64,000 nt of DNA. Origin: Onthophagus taurus (taxonomy: Eukaryota; Arthropoda; Insecta; Coleoptera; Scarabaeidae). The position numbers were made by a program, and so were the translations under genes. Position 1 is the first letter of the stretch, and every line of letters starts with the position of its first letter. This document shows positions 36,447-50,000 of the stretch, one piece after another. The notes under the pieces are model-generated. The model was given only the letters and a program-made list of their open reading frames with translations, was not told the origin of the DNA and did no database searches. Location of the stretch: contig NW_027248941.1 in the NCBI RefSeq assembly GCF_036711975.1, positions 2,108,001-2,172,000 on the forward strand, read 5' to 3'.

Positions 36447-39400
36447 TTAATGTTCGGGTTTCCTCATTTTACACAACTTATGCAACGGAAGCATCTTAAT
36501 ATCCGTTTTAATTTTAACAACCCCCTCTTGTTGATCAATCGATAATAACTCCCCGGTGGCTTCGCGCTCTTCACCAACGATAACCTTGAAGAAATCGCCG
36601 CGTTGCGGCCGAACCGGTTCTAAATGATCGCTCAATATATTAACGACGCGATCCTCCTCCGGTAAGAAAACCGAGCACATCGCGCCGTTTATGCTGCGGA
36701 TAACCCCGGTTTGCCCCGCGAGGCCTTGGTCTTCGTGGGTGTCTCGGATGTGCACTTCAATATCAACCGTGTGCCAATCAACTAAAGGAAGTGAGTCGAT
36801 GTTTGAACCGGGGGTTTGGGGGTGATACGGCATGTTAGGGCTATAACTAGAACTTGGAGTGTTGTATGGGTGGCTACTTCCCGGGGATTGTTCATAACCT
36901 AAAAAAAAATTTTATTAATTAAATTTAATTATTCAAAAAATGTTGTATTTACCCGTAGCGGGACTTGGAGTTGAAACAACACTTTGATACCCCGGGCTTG
37001 GTTGAAATGGACTAAATCCAGTATCATACATAGTCCCTGGAGTTTGTGGGGTAAAAGGCCCATTCATTTGGTACCCTGGAGTGCTTGGATTATACCCCGG
37101 AGATGGATACGAATTAGAAACTGTTGGATCCCACTCTGATGAAGCATTAGGAGTTCTTGATCCATCATGCATCGGGGTCATAGACCCATAATGTAATGGA
37201 GTCCTCGATCCCGAATCGCACATTGGAGTTTTATTCCCGGTATCGCGATAAAGTGGAGTTTGATTCCCTCCATAAGCTGGAGTTCTCGCATAACTCGAAG
37301 CGCTCCCATCACGGCTAGTTTGGACTACATCCGCGATGTGTTTCTTATCGACCGAAATTGTTTGACACGCCGTGTGTAGCTCGATTCTCGCTGTGTTATG
37401 AGTCGCGTCTTTAACGATTCCAATGTTTCCTTTGTAAGGGCCTTTAATTATTTTGATTGTTGTTCCTATCAAATCGCGATCGCGAGTTACTCTTCCTCGC
37501 CCGCCTCCTCCACCTCCACGGTGACCCCCGAACCCACCTCCACCTCCTCCTCCTCCTCCCCCACCGCCTCCTCCTACTCCACTTGAAGGATGCATCGGGG
37601 AACTACGACGTGGGGACATAAATTCCATCCCCCCGGACATATCGGAGAGGGGTAAACTTTTACTTCCTCCGGCTAATTGGAGATGTTTCGTTTTGCAAAC
37701 GAAGATTCCGCCGTTTTGTAAGAACTCGACTGAGTAGAGGAAGGCGAAATTTCGGTAAAGGTGCTTAATTTCGCCTGAGAATCCAGAGTGGGGGCCGTCG
37801 ATTACTTTTACCATGTCTTTACGGTGGAGGTTGTTACGGTAGGAGTCGAGGGCGGCGGTAAATCTGCTTAAACGGCGCTTTTGAAGCGATGAGGGGCGAC
37901 ATTCAACGATTTTTCCTAAAAAAAAAGTAATGATAAAATTTTTTTTAATGATGATATAATTAATTAATGGGATAGATATGTTAATTGAGTTAATAAGGAA
38001 TATTTTTAGTCTCAAACATTTTCCCCCACTTCTTTTTATTAAAAAATTATCATCGATTTTTATGTCATAAACGCCATTTTTAAAATATTCATTTTTTAAC
38101 AAATTTATCTCAATACAATTAATCGATGGGATATAATTGTTTATGTAGTACGTTAATTAAGTTAATAAGGAACTTTTTTTGTCCCAAACATTTTCCCCCA
38201 CCTCCTTTTGTTCAAAAGTTATCATCGATTTTTATGTCAAAAAAGCCAATTTCTTAATTACTCATTTTCTAACGAATTTATTTCATTATAATTAATAGAT
38301 GGGATATAATTGTTTATGTAGCATGTTAATTAAGTTAATAAGGAACGTTTTATGTCCCAAACATTTTCCCCCACTTCCTTTTATTAAAAAATTATAACCA
38401 ATTTTTATGTCAAAATTAAAATATTCATTTTCTAACAAATTTATCTCAATATAATTAATCGATGGGATATAATTGTTTATGTAGGATGTTAATTAAATTA
38501 ACAAGGAACTTTTTTTGTACCAAACATTTTCCCCCACCTCCTTTTATTAAAAAGTTACAACCAATTCTTATGTCAAAATTAAAATATTCATTTTCTAACA
38601 CATTTATCTCAGTATAATTAATCGATGGGATATAATTGTTTATGTAGGATGTTAATTAAGTTAATAAGGAACTTTTTTTGTCCCAAACATTTTCCCCCAC
38701 CTCCTTTTATTAAAAAGTTATAACCAATTCTTATGTCAAAATTAAAATAGTCATTTTCTAACAAATTTATCTCAATATAATTAATCGATGGGATATAATT
38801 GTTTAAGTGGGATGTTAATTAAGTTAATAAGGAACTTTTTTTGTCCCAAACATTTTCCCCCACCTCCTTTTATTAAAAAGTTATAACCAATTCTTATGTC
38901 AAAATTAAAATATTCATTTTCTAACACATTTATCTCAGTATAATTAATCGATGGGATATAATTGTTTATATAGCATGTTAATTAAGTTAATAAGGAACTT
39001 TTTTTGTCCCAAACATTTTCCCCCACCTCCTTTTATTAAAAAGTTATACCCAATTCTTATGTCAAAATTAAAATATTCATTTTCTTACAAATTTATCTCA
39101 ATATAATTAATCGATAGGATATAATTGTTTAAGTAGCATGTTAATTAAGTTAATAAGGAACTTTTTTTGTCCCAAACATTTTCCCCCACCTCCTTTTATT
39201 AAAAAGTTATAACCAATTCTTATGTCAAAATTAAAATAGTCATTTTCTAACAAATTTATCTCAATATAATTAATCGATGGGATATAATTGTTTATGTAGG
39301 ATGTTAATTAAATTAACAAGGAACTTTTTTTGTACCAAACATTTTCCCCCACCTCCTTTTATTAAAAAGTTACAACCAATTCTTATGTCAAAATTAAAAT

Positions 39401-42400
39401 ATTCATTTTCTAACACATTTATCTCAGTATAATTAATCGATGGGATATAATTGTTTATGTAGGATGTTAATTAAGTTAATAAGGAACTTTTTTTGTCCCA
39501 AACATTTTCCCCCACCTCCTTTTATTAAAAAGTTATAACCAATTCTTATGTCAAAATTAAAATAGTCATTTTCTAACAAATTTATCTCAATATAATTAAT
39601 CGATGGGATATAATTGTTTAAGTGGGATGTTAATTAAGTTAATAAGGAACTTTTTTTGTCCCAAACATTTTCCCCCACCTCCTTTTATTAAAAAGTTATA
39701 ACCAATTCTTATGTCAAAATTAAAATATTCATTTTCTAACACATTTATCTCAGTATAATTAATCGATGGGATATAATTGTTTATATAGCATGTTAATTAA
39801 GTTAATAAGGAACTTTTTTTGTCCCAAACATTTTCCCCCACCTCCTTTTATTAAAAAGTTATAACCAATTCTTATGTCAAAATTAAAATATTCATTTTCT
39901 AACACATTTATCTCAGTATAATTAATCGATGGGATATAATTGTTTATATAGCATGTTAATTAAGTTAATAAGGAACTTTTTTTGTCCCAAACATTTTCCC
40001 CCACCTCCTTTTATTAAAAAGTTATACCCAATTCTTATGTCAAAATTAAAATATTCATTTTCTTACAAATTTATCTCAATATAATTAATCGATAGGATAT
40101 AATTGTTTAAGTAGCATGTTAATTAAGTTAATAAGGAACTTTTTTTGTCCCAAACATTTTCCCCCACCTCCTTTTATTAAAAAGTTATAACCAATTCTTA
40201 TGTCAAAATTAAAAAATTCATTTTCTAACAAATTTATCTCAATACAATTAATCGATGGGATATAATTGTTTACACAGCATCTTAATTAAGTTAATAAGGA
40301 ACTTTTTTTGTCCCAAACATTTTCCCCCACCTCCTTTTATTAAAAAATTATAACCAATTCTTATGTCAAAATTAAAATATTCATTTTCTAACAAATTTAT
40401 CTCAATATAATTAATCGATGGGATATAATTGTTTAAGTAGCATGTTAATTAAGTTAATAAGGAACATTTTTTGTCCCAAACATTTTCCCCCACCTCCTTT
40501 TATTAAAAAATTATAACCAATTCTTATGTCAAAATTAAAAGATTCATTTTCTAACACATTTATCTCAATATAATTAATCGATGGGATATAATTGTTTAAG
40601 TAGCATGTTAATTAAGTTAATAAGGAACATTTTTTGTCCCAAACATTTTCCCCCACCTCCTTTTATTAAAAAATTATAACCAATTCTTATGTCAAAATTA
40701 AAATATTCATTTTCTAACAAATTTATCTCAATATAATTAATCGATGGGATATAATTGTTTAAATAGGATGTTAATTAAGTTAATAAGGAACATTTTTTGT
40801 TTCAAACATTTTCCCCCACCTCCTTTTATTACAAAGTTATAATCAATTTTTATGTCAAAATTAAAATATTCATTTTCTAACAAATTTATCTCAATATAAT
40901 TAATCGATGGGATATAATTGTTTATGTAGCATGTTAATTAAGTTAATAAGGAACTTTTTTTGTCCCAAACATTTTCCCCCACCACCTTTTATTAAAAAAT
41001 TATACCCAATTCTTAAGTCAAAATTAAAATATTCATTTTCTAACAAATTTATCTCAATATAATTAATCGATGGGATATAATTGTTGAAGTAGGATGTTAA
41101 TTAAGTTAATAAGGAACTTTTTTTGTCCCACACATTTTCCCCCACCTCCTTTTATTAAAAAGTTATAACCAATTTTTATGTCAAAATTAAAATATTCATT
41201 TTCTAACGAATTTATCTCAATATAATTAATCGATGGGATATAATTGTTTAAGTAACATGTTAATTAAGTTAATAAGGAACTTTTATTGTCCCAAACATTT
41301 TCCCCCACCTCCTTTTATTAAAAAGTTATAACCAATTTTTATGTCAAAATTAAAATATTCATTTTCTAACAAATTTATCTCAATATAATTAATCGATGGG
41401 ATATAATTATTTATGTAGCATGTTAATTAAGTTAATAAGGAACTTTTTTTGTCCCAAACATTTTCCCCCACCTCCTTTTATTAAAAAGTTATAACCAATT
41501 CTTATGTCAAAATTAAAATATTCATTTTCTAACAAATTTATTTCAATATAATTAATTGATGGGATATAATTGTTTATGTAGGATGTTAATTAAGTTAATA
41601 AGGAACTTTTTTTGTCCCAAACATTTTCCCCCACCTCCTTTTATTAAAAAGTTATAACCAATTTTTATGTCAAAATTAAAATATTCGTTTTCTTACAAAT
41701 TTATCTCAATATAATTAATCGATGGGATGTAATTGTTTATGTAGCATGTTAATTAAGTTAATAAGGAACTTTTTTTGTCCCAAACATTTTCCCCCACCTC
41801 CTTTTATTAAAAAGTTATAACCAATTTTTATGTCAAAATTAAAATATTCGTTTTCTTACAAATTTATCTCAATATAATTAATCGATGGGATATAATTGTT
41901 TATGTATCATGTTAATTAACTTAATAAGGAACTTTTTTAGTCCCAAACATTTCCCCCCACCTCTTTTAATTCTCAAGTTATAATCGATTCTTATCTAAAA
42001 AACGGCAATTTTTGAAATCAATAAATTAAAATATACCAACCGTGCATATTCAAAACATGGAAATTCTCTCGTTCCAATCTTACAATAACCCCAACAGTCT
42101 CAGAATCCAAATTAACCAAATCCCCCCATTCGAATTTCCCCAAGCTATCGACTCCACTCGCCATATCCGTGCATAATTGCAAATCTTTGGGTAAAATTTC
42201 CATCTCATGCATTGTTAAATCAGAAATAAGCACAACCCGATTATTCTCAACTCGCACAATCAACCCAGTGTCTCCCTCGTATCTCCCAGCTAACACTTTA
42301 ACGTGATCGCCCATCTTAAAATATTTCCTCAACTCGCTCGCTTGGAACACCAAAGGATCTTTTAAATCGTTATGTCGCGGCATAACCGTAATCATGGTGC

Positions 42401-43960
42401 CATCAATCGAGATAATTTTCCCCTGCAAATTGATTAATTCCCCTTCGGAGACTTCAACGTTATCTCCAGCGCTAAAAGAATGAGTCACAGTTTTCTCATC
42501 TTTTTCAGTCGACAATTCCAAATCGATTCCTTCGGGTTGTTCTTCGAATCGTTCTAACTCCGCCAAAGTCGGTTTAACCCCATCTATTATTACAGCGCTT
42601 AAAGTAAAATTTTTATACAAAAATCCTTTCCTTGAATACCGATTTCCTTCAAAAATCAAAAAATCACCATCCGACGTTACTTCACCTCCTATAGCTCGAA
42701 TCGCTTCCGGATCGAAAGGTTTCGAAGTGGGGCGACGCTTTTTTTTCCTCTTTTCAGCTTCATTCTCCGAATGGGTCGTTTTTAAAGCGCCTCTTAACCG
42801 CGTATAATCAATCCTAGGTAATAACTTTAAATGAACTTGATTTTGGGCCATATCGAAATAATCGACTTGAGCGATATCGTCTTTGTAGAGGCCCCGTTTT
42901 AATCGCACCCATTGTTTCGATTTTAATCCCGTTTGTTCTTTAACGACGCGCAAAACGTCGGTCATTTCTTTGATTGGAACCATGTGTTGTTTCCAAATTC
43001 CCATTCGTAAGTTTCCGACGTTTTCGATTGCCGCTTTTACGTGGGGCTGTTTGTAAGCTTCGATGTAAATGTAACCTTTTACACCTTCGGGGGCTACCAC
43101 TGATTTGATTTGGAGGGGTTCGTTGGTGTTTTGGAATGCGAGGAATTTTCGCATTAATAATAAAACGGTGGATTTTTCTTCGCCAATTCGACATTTTACC
43201 ATCCATAAGTTTGGATCTCTAAATTAATAATCATTTTAAATTTATTAAACAAATAAATAAGATAAACTTACTTCACTCCGGGTAATAAAGTTTGTTGGGT
43301 GATCTCATCCGACATTTCTTCGCCCCCATCTCCGAAATGCCGCGCGGCCGGGCCATCATCCGCGTATTTTTTTCGTAAATATTCCTCAATTTCATGCTCT
43401 TTTTGTACACTAATTAATTAAATAAATTAATTTAATTAAAATAAAAAAATAAGTTGGCACCACTTTTTTAAATGTCAATGTCAACAAAAAATTTAATCAA
43501 CATAACCTCAATTTTTGTATTTTTTAACTTACTCCCACAAATTAGTAACCCTCCTCCTTCCTTCGATATCCCTAGCGGTGGGCCCCAATTCATCGACTTC
43601 GTTTGAAACAATCCCAATTTCTTGGGCCCCATCTTCCCAATCGTCCTCATCCTCCACCTCATCATCAACCTCCGCCTCATCGATAATAAAATCGTGAATC
43701 CGATCTTTTTTCTTACGCTTCCTCGCGTGATCCTCGTCACTATCATCTTCTTCGCTATCGTAATCGTCGGACCTTAACGAATCTCCATCGGGTTCTTGTT
43801 CGTCCTCGACGTCTTCGTGGCCGCTTCCTTCTCGGGCTTCCGATGCGGAGCGCGAGCGGGATCCGCTCCTCGAACGGCTCCTTGCGCTCCCCCGCGACGA
43901 TTTATTCGAGCCTTGGTCGGATTCGGCATCCGAAAAGTTACTCGCCTCGGAATCGGACAT
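36447..43960 (-). CDS. Spt5: SPT5, RNA polymerase II elongation factor (DSIF subunit)
   Basis: SPT5 with SPT4 clamps RNA polymerase II, enforces promoter-proximal pausing and, once CDK9 phosphorylates its repeats, promotes elongation. Five exons: 43960..43533, 43409..43272, 43218..42041, 37915..36953 and 36898..36447; 1,052 residues, close to the human length. Visible: acidic Ser/Arg-rich N-terminus ([15 protein letters not shown]), NGN domain ([40 protein letters not shown]), several KOW domains ([78 protein letters not shown]), the CDK9-target TP repeats ([20 protein letters not shown]) and a final KOW in exon 5 ([18 protein letters not shown]). A glycine run precedes one KOW. Intron 3 (37916-42040, 4.1 kb) is almost entirely a tandem array, whereas the other introns are under 130 bases. 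It is head-to-head with the GILT gene. Confidence 0.97.
37930..42010. repeat. About 162-bp tandem array in Spt5 intron 3 (about 25 units)
   Basis: Each unit has ATCGATGGGATATAATTGTT, GTTAATTAAGTTAATAAGGA, TTTTGTCCCAAACATTTTCC, CCCACCTCCTTTTATTAAAA and AAGTTATAACCAATTCTTAT. Unit starts run from about 37964 at intervals of 162-163 bases to about 41878. A five-unit block (38461-39273) is copied almost exactly at 39274-40085, with one unit then doubled: private variants such as ATTAAATTAACAAGG with TTGTACCAAAC (38500 and 39315), AAGTGGGATG (38805 and 39620) and CGATAGGATA (39111 and 40086) recur in the same order. On the sense (minus) strand each unit contains AATAAA. Outer units are more diverged than inner ones. 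Confidence 0.97.
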
Positions 43961-44309
43961 TCTTAAAGATTTTTTTTAGGTTAAAACGCGAAAAATTGTG
44001 ACGCGTTATATCAACACGACGCCATTTTCTCGTTCGATTTAATCGCGGCGACATCTATGATTCAAAAGACGAAATTAATTAATTTATTACTAATTTAAAT
44101 TTAATTTGTTGCGTTAATTGTTTATAATTAAACTCGAAATAGGCCAAAGTTGTTTCATTCACTACGTTTAAGCCTTTTATTTGATTGTTTTTCCCGATTA
44201 CAAAAGAATATGTTAATTATCCCTACCAATTTAAGAAAGTTGCACAAAACTCGTTCTTTATAACCCAAACGCTAAAGGTTATTCTTTGTTCATCAATTCA
44301 CGAGACAAC
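43961..44309. promoter_or_regulatory. Divergent promoter region between Spt5 and the GILT-like gene
   Basis: Only 349 bases separate the two start codons. The Spt5 side has a GC-richer segment (GCGTTATATCAACACGACGCC at about 44000) and GCGGCGACATCTATGA near 44046, a variant of the TAGATGGCGC motif found elsewhere. No TATA box is clear for either gene. Confidence 0.5.
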
Positions 44310-45103
44310 ATGTATTTTTACGCGCTTCTTGCATTTATTGCAATCGCTAATTGCGAAAACACAAAAAATCCAGATAAGGTAACCTAAAAAAAAAAAATAA
44401 AATAAAAATTAGCCTTAAATCACCTATTTTCAGATTACAATCGATGTGTATTACGAATCTTTATGCCCAGACTCAAAACAATTCATAACCAAACAATTAT
44501 ACCCAACTTTAAGCAAAGAAATCGCAAAAAACATCAAATTAAACGTTTACCCCTACGGAAAATCAACAGTAAGACTTTTTAAGTTTAAAATTTTAAATAC
44601 TCACGTTTTATTTTAAAGACTAAAGAGATCGAAGATGGGAAATTCGAATTTACTTGTCACCACGGCGAATTTGAATGCGTTGGGAATAAATATCACGGTT
44701 GTGCGTTAAAATTGGTCGAAAACGAAACCGATTCGTTAAAATACGTTAATTGCATGATGGAGAATATTTATTTCGATGAAAATAAATTAAGACGAGCCCC
44801 TATCGATAAATGTAAAGACGTTTTGGGGAAAGATAACGAAAAAGTTGAGGAATGCGCCAAAAATAATCAAGGTTAGAATCGAAACGTCAAAAATTTTTTT
44901 TTGGTTATGTTGTGATTTTAGGTGAAGAATTTTTGGCGGAATACGGAAAATTGACCGGGGATTTCCAAAAACCGCTTAAATCGGTTCCTACGGTTGTTTT
45001 TAACGGAAAATATGAGCCGAGTGAAAGCCAAGATGCTTATAATGATTTTTTGAAGGTTTTATGTGGGAAGTTTGGGGAGAATAAACCTAAAGATTGTCTT
45101 TAA
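44310..45103 (+). CDS. GILT-like lysosomal thiol reductase
   Basis: GILT proteins reduce disulfides in lysosomes at acid pH; in insects they are linked to immunity. Four exons, 44310..44378, 44434..44568, 44619..44871 and 44922..45103, encode 212 residues. A signal peptide (MYFYALLAFIAIANC) is followed by the active-site region DVYYESLCPDSKQF and the GILT signature CHHGEFECVGNKYHGC, then PTVVFNGKYEPS near the C-terminus. The active site is C-P-D-S instead of C-x-x-C; loss of the second cysteine is, to my knowledge, seen in other insect GILT-like proteins and may lower or change reductase activity. An AATAAA lies at 45187. It shares a promoter region with Spt5. Confidence 0.93.
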
Positions 45104-46260
45104 TTAAGTTTAAAATTTAGATTTAGTAATAAAAGTTTTTTAATTGATGATGTTTTGGTGGTAATGGGTTATATTAAAAAGAATTAAATAAAAAGATTGG
45201 GTTAATAATTTAAATTTTTTTTTGTGTTGGTATTAATTTAAGTATTTAATTTATTGATTATTAAAAGGAAAATATCTAAATTTAAGTTTAATTCCGATTA
45301 CATAATTTTTTATAATGCAATTAATATTAATTGAAATACTAACAATAAACATAAACATTTAAAAACTCTCATGTTTAATATTTTTTTTTATAGTTGGTAC
45401 TTAAATTAATTGGTAGTTAAATAATTAATTTGTTGTTATTTATTGAGAATTTAATCAAATATTTAATCATTTAGGATAAAAAAGGTTTTAGATGTGTTTT
45501 TTTTAAATAAAAATCAAGGTTATTAATTTAAAAGTGATGTTATTGCATGGGTAAGTTTTTCTTTATTCAATCATTATGTATTTTTAGATTGTAAACATTA
45601 TTTTATTAGTTTTATTTCTCCGATTTACATAATTAAGCAATTATTTATTTATAAATAATAAATTTTATTTTTAAATGATAATAGATGTCACTGTCAAAAT
45701 ATGTATAAATATGTTTCTTTTAAAATTATTTAATAAAATTATCGTTATTCATTGATTTCACTAAATCCTTAATCAATTAGTGATAAAAAACTTTAATTAT
45801 CATAATTAAATAATTATTTTTTAATCGTTCCACTTTTTTGTGAATTAGATAATAGATGGCGCCACTTATTATGTGTCATTGTGAAGAAACCCGATTTATT
45901 TTAAATTATAAGGTTAATTTAAGTGATTTTCACGATTTTAAAGTACTTAAATCTCCTTTTTTGGCATGATTCCCTTACATTCATCATCATTTAATATAAA
46001 AATACGAGGTAAGTCATAATTTGTTTAAATAACATTTAAATCATTAAAAGTGAGGTTATGTTGCAAATTATAATTTTATTTTAATAAAGGTAAGTTTATT
46101 TTAAATTAACTTAACGAATAATAGATGTCGCCACTTTTAATTTTTTTTTAATTATAAACAATTTTTGATTTTTGCTTGATTAATTAAGGGTTGGGTTAAA
46201 AATGAAACAACATTTTGATCAAAAAACTATAAATACAATATTTTTTATTAAAATCTGTGC
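45104..46260. other. Intergenic AT-rich spacer, no gene seen
   Basis: Between GILT and the 3' end of the Polycomb RING gene. It holds several TAGATG(G/T)CGCC-like motifs (45681 as TAGATGTCACTG, 45853 as TAGATGGCGCC, 46122 as TAGATGTCGCC) and a CACTTTTAA phrase after two of them. No exon, RNA gene or transposon end is convincing. Confidence 0.5.
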
Positions 46261-47013
46261 TCGATCTATTTACAATGTACAAGATAAGATTTATTGTTTG
46301 TTGTTTTTTTTTTATTTCGTTTAATTGATTAATCCTTTTTTACATATTTCTTAAATAACCTACGAGTTATTTTTATTTTCACTACACGAGAGATAATTAT
46401 TTTTTTTAAAACATAAAAAAGAAAAACAGTGAAACCTTTCTACTTTGATATAAACTATTTCTATATTTATACATTCATGTAATACAAAGAAAAAAAAACA
46501 AAGATTCTATACAAAAATCATAAAAAGAACCGAATTATTTAAGAAAAAAATCAAACCACCACTTTTAAAAAGATAATTTTCGTTATTTACAAATCAAAAT
46601 TAAGATTTATTTGGGATCTTTTTTTGTTTTAATTTAATTTTTGGGTGTTCGTTTTGAGCAATTTCGAATTTACAGCAAGATAACTTAAAAACAAAAAGAA
46701 ATACAGTGACGGACGTAAGTTTACATAATATGCTGTACGTAGACTTTTCTCCGCCACTGTACAACGTTGTCATGTAACTAAGTAGTTATAAATATTTTTT
46801 AGTTAGTTCTATCACAAATTGCTACGTAGACAGAAAACTTGTTCCTTTTAAGATTTAAGACCCTTTCTTTAACATCCCTTTTACTTCATTATTCGAAAAT
46901 TAAAATTAAAGGCACAATCCAAAGGTTTTTCCTTTTCAAATTGAATTTGGTGCTTTTTTTTTGGGATGATTTCTTTAACATTATTATTTTAGGCACTTTT
47001 TTTATTTAAACAT
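46261..47013 (-). other. Putative 3' UTR of the Psc-like gene
   Basis: About 750 AT-rich bases follow the stop at 47014 on the minus strand. Several AATAAA-like hexamers on that strand could end the transcript. The region contains the miniature inverted repeat at 46702-46761. Confidence 0.45.
46702..46761. mobile_element. 60-bp miniature inverted repeat with mariner-like ends
   Basis: The segment starts TACAGTGACGGACGTAAG and ends TCCGCCACTGTA, so the terminal 12 bases are inverted repeats with one mismatch, beginning and ending with TA. CAGTGxCGGA-type termini and TA targets are typical of Tc1/mariner transposons (family knowledge). It is a tiny internally deleted remnant with no coding capacity. 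Confidence 0.6.
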
Positions 47014-50000
47014 TTATTTTTCTTCCTCTTTGGATACTTTTAAGCTTTTATCCACATCATCTTTACTAATTTTTTCCTCATCTTTATTCTTCTCATCGTC
47101 CTTATTCTCCCCATTTTTGACAACCTCCTTATCCTTAACCTCACTTTCACAATTATTAATAACCCCGCTTTTTTCGCCACTTTTCCCCTCAACCAAACAA
47201 CTCTCTTTCTCCTTCAACAACAATTTACTTTGCGTTAACTTCTCAACGGCGTTTTGTAAGCTTTTTTCCTTTTCCTTACCCTTTTTAATCGAACCTTGAT
47301 TTAAATTCGATTTCGCACTCGTAGATGGCGTTAACTTTGACAGCTCGTAATTATTTTTAACCTCGAAATTTGATTTAGCCGCCGTTGAGGTTGTCGTGGT
47401 GGTCGTTGTCGTTAAATGAAACGGAAGTCGCGTTTGTCCGTATAAAAAGCTGTGATAAGCCGCCATCATGCGAGGATCGTACGAATTAAACGGCCCGGGG
47501 AATAAAAATTGATTCGGCGAAATCGTCGGTGATTGCAAATTTGGAACGAAAGGATTTGGGGGGGTGAAATTAAGGATTTTATTGGGACTTTTCGGCGATT
47601 TTCGATCAGAACTTTTCGGACTCCCACTCGAACTCGTTTGTTGCAACTTCAACGGATTAAAAATCGAAACCGAACTGGTATTAATTTTTAAATCTAAATT
47701 TGAATCTTGAACCAAATTTAAATTCCTCGTTAAGTTCGAAGTTTCGGGGGCCCTCTCCGAAATCGGTTTTAACGTTTTTGGGTCAATTTTAACGATCGAA
47801 TGTTTTTTAATATTCTCAATTTTCTCTTTTCCTATTTTTTTATCATCTTTTTCGACTTTATCGTGAACCTGATACATCGGTTTAACCCCCGAGGCGGGGT
47901 TTCCTAAATACCTCGGCATATTATTGCGGATTTTAAAAAATTTAGGGGGGCGCACGTTTTTTAACCCATCACCTTGACTCCCCCCGGCGACCCCTCGATT
48001 CAAAACGGGCCTCGATAACTGCGGATTCCAACTCCTTGGGGGGTCCCGCAACGTTTTATAACCAATCGGAGTCGATGGTTTATTTTTAATCGGAACTTTA
48101 CTGTTTAAAATCGTCGTTTGGGGCTTATTCGCTTTAACACTCGTTTGGGGCTTCGGTACATTAATGATTGGTCCAAATGTGGTGGTGCGCGGGCTATAAC
48201 ATGGAGGATTTGGTTTCTCCGACCATTTTGAACTCGTTTGAGATGTTATCATCGAGTGTTTTTTTAACGGGTGATTATTTGATAGATTTTGTAATCCTAG
48301 GGTGTGATTTAAAATCGTTGGTTGTTTCGATTGGGGCTCGAAATCGGATTTTTCGTCGATTTTGCGTTTGTTTTGAGATTGATTTTGTAGATTTATCGGC
48401 GGTTTTAATTGATTTTGATTTGACAGGTTGAGGTTATGTTCGTCTTTTGAGGTTAGTTTTTGTATTTTTAATACTTTTGAGATTTCTTGTGGGTTTTTAT
48501 CAGTTTCTTTTAAGTTTTTATCGATTTCTTTTGAATTTTTATCAATTTCTTTTGATAAATTTGAAAATTTATCGAATTCTTTAGAATTTTTTATTTCCTT
48601 CAGAGATTTATCATCTACAATTTTATCTTTTTTTATATCATCAACATCTTTTCTCACATTATCTACTCCTTTCTTTATATTTTGATCAACATTTTTATCA
48701 ACATCATCTTTTACATCATTTTTAACATCTTTTTTATCAATTTCATCTTTTTTTACACCTTTATCAACCTCCACACTTTCATTTCCAACCACATCTTTAC
48801 TCTCCTCTATTACCTTCACATTCTCATCATCCCTTTTAATTTCATCCTTATCAACCTCACCCACTTTCTCATCATTAATTATTTGATTATCGCTCATTAT
48901 TTCCCTATTATTTACAACATCTTTTTTCCCCAACCCATCTTTTTTACTTAAATCAACATTAAAACATTCGCTTTGTACTTTTTCAACATCCATTTTATTA
49001 ATTTCATCACCACTTAACCTCACTTTTTCACTCAAACTTGCCTTTTTTGACGTTTCAGTTCTTTCTTTCTCCTCCAAACCTTTTTTATCAACAACATTTA
49101 GCTCCTCAGTCCGTAATTCTTCACTTTTAACACTTTTTTCGTCACCTTTTTCGTCACTTTTAACAACACAATCGTTTTTCTCTTCCTGATTTGAATTTGA
49201 TTTCACGCGGTGATGTTTTTTACCCGCCCGATTTAAGTTTCGATTTAATTTACGCCCACCTTCACTATTTTCACCATCATTTAACCGTTTTAGTCGATTC
49301 AATCTAATTTTTTTCTCATTTCTCCCATTTTCTTTGTCACTTTTTGCAGGAATCGAATCCATTTCAACATCATTATCTCCAGAAACTCTTTGATGCTCGT
49401 TCCTCTCGTCCAAAACGTTCCTAACTTCAACATTCTTATTATTTTTCTTTGATAAATTTCGAATTTTCACTTTTGTTTTGACTTTAAGCGCATTTTTCGT
49501 AACATTTTGTTCATTAAAGTTATCATCATCAATCCCTGTGACGCTTATCTCCCCATTTTCACTAATTCTCAACTGCACCTCCTTCCAATTATTGTTATTC
49601 ATCGAATTGGGGTCATCAGAATCAAGTTTTGGTCGCTTCGAACGGTTCTCGAATATCCGGTAGGTTAATTTCAAGGGGGCAAACTAATATTAATCATTAT
49701 TACATAAAATTCCAATCTTTTCAAGTACTTACCCTCCTCCAATTATAAATATAAGCAACCTCCATCAAAGTCAGGTACGAATAAAGACAATCTTCATTAA
49801 AATAAACATCAACATGGTGTTTATCAGTTAGATCATATTTCCCAGCGATTAATCTCCTCAAATGCCCCACCGTAACAGCAACTGGGCACTTCAAATACCT
49901 AAAATTTTAATCATCATAACAAATCAAGTCTAATTTAACAAAACGAACCTTGGTAAGACTTTCGAGCCATAATAATTCAACGAAACGCACACATTATCTT

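Noticed and set aside
37398-37586. Plus-strand frame opposite the Spt5 glycine-rich region
   Set aside because: It is an antisense shadow of the GGN codon run, with Ser/Thr/Pro low complexity only.
48168-48951. Plus-strand open frames antisense to the Psc-like last exon
   Set aside because: They are shadows of the low-complexity Lys/Asp-rich coding exon on the minus strand.
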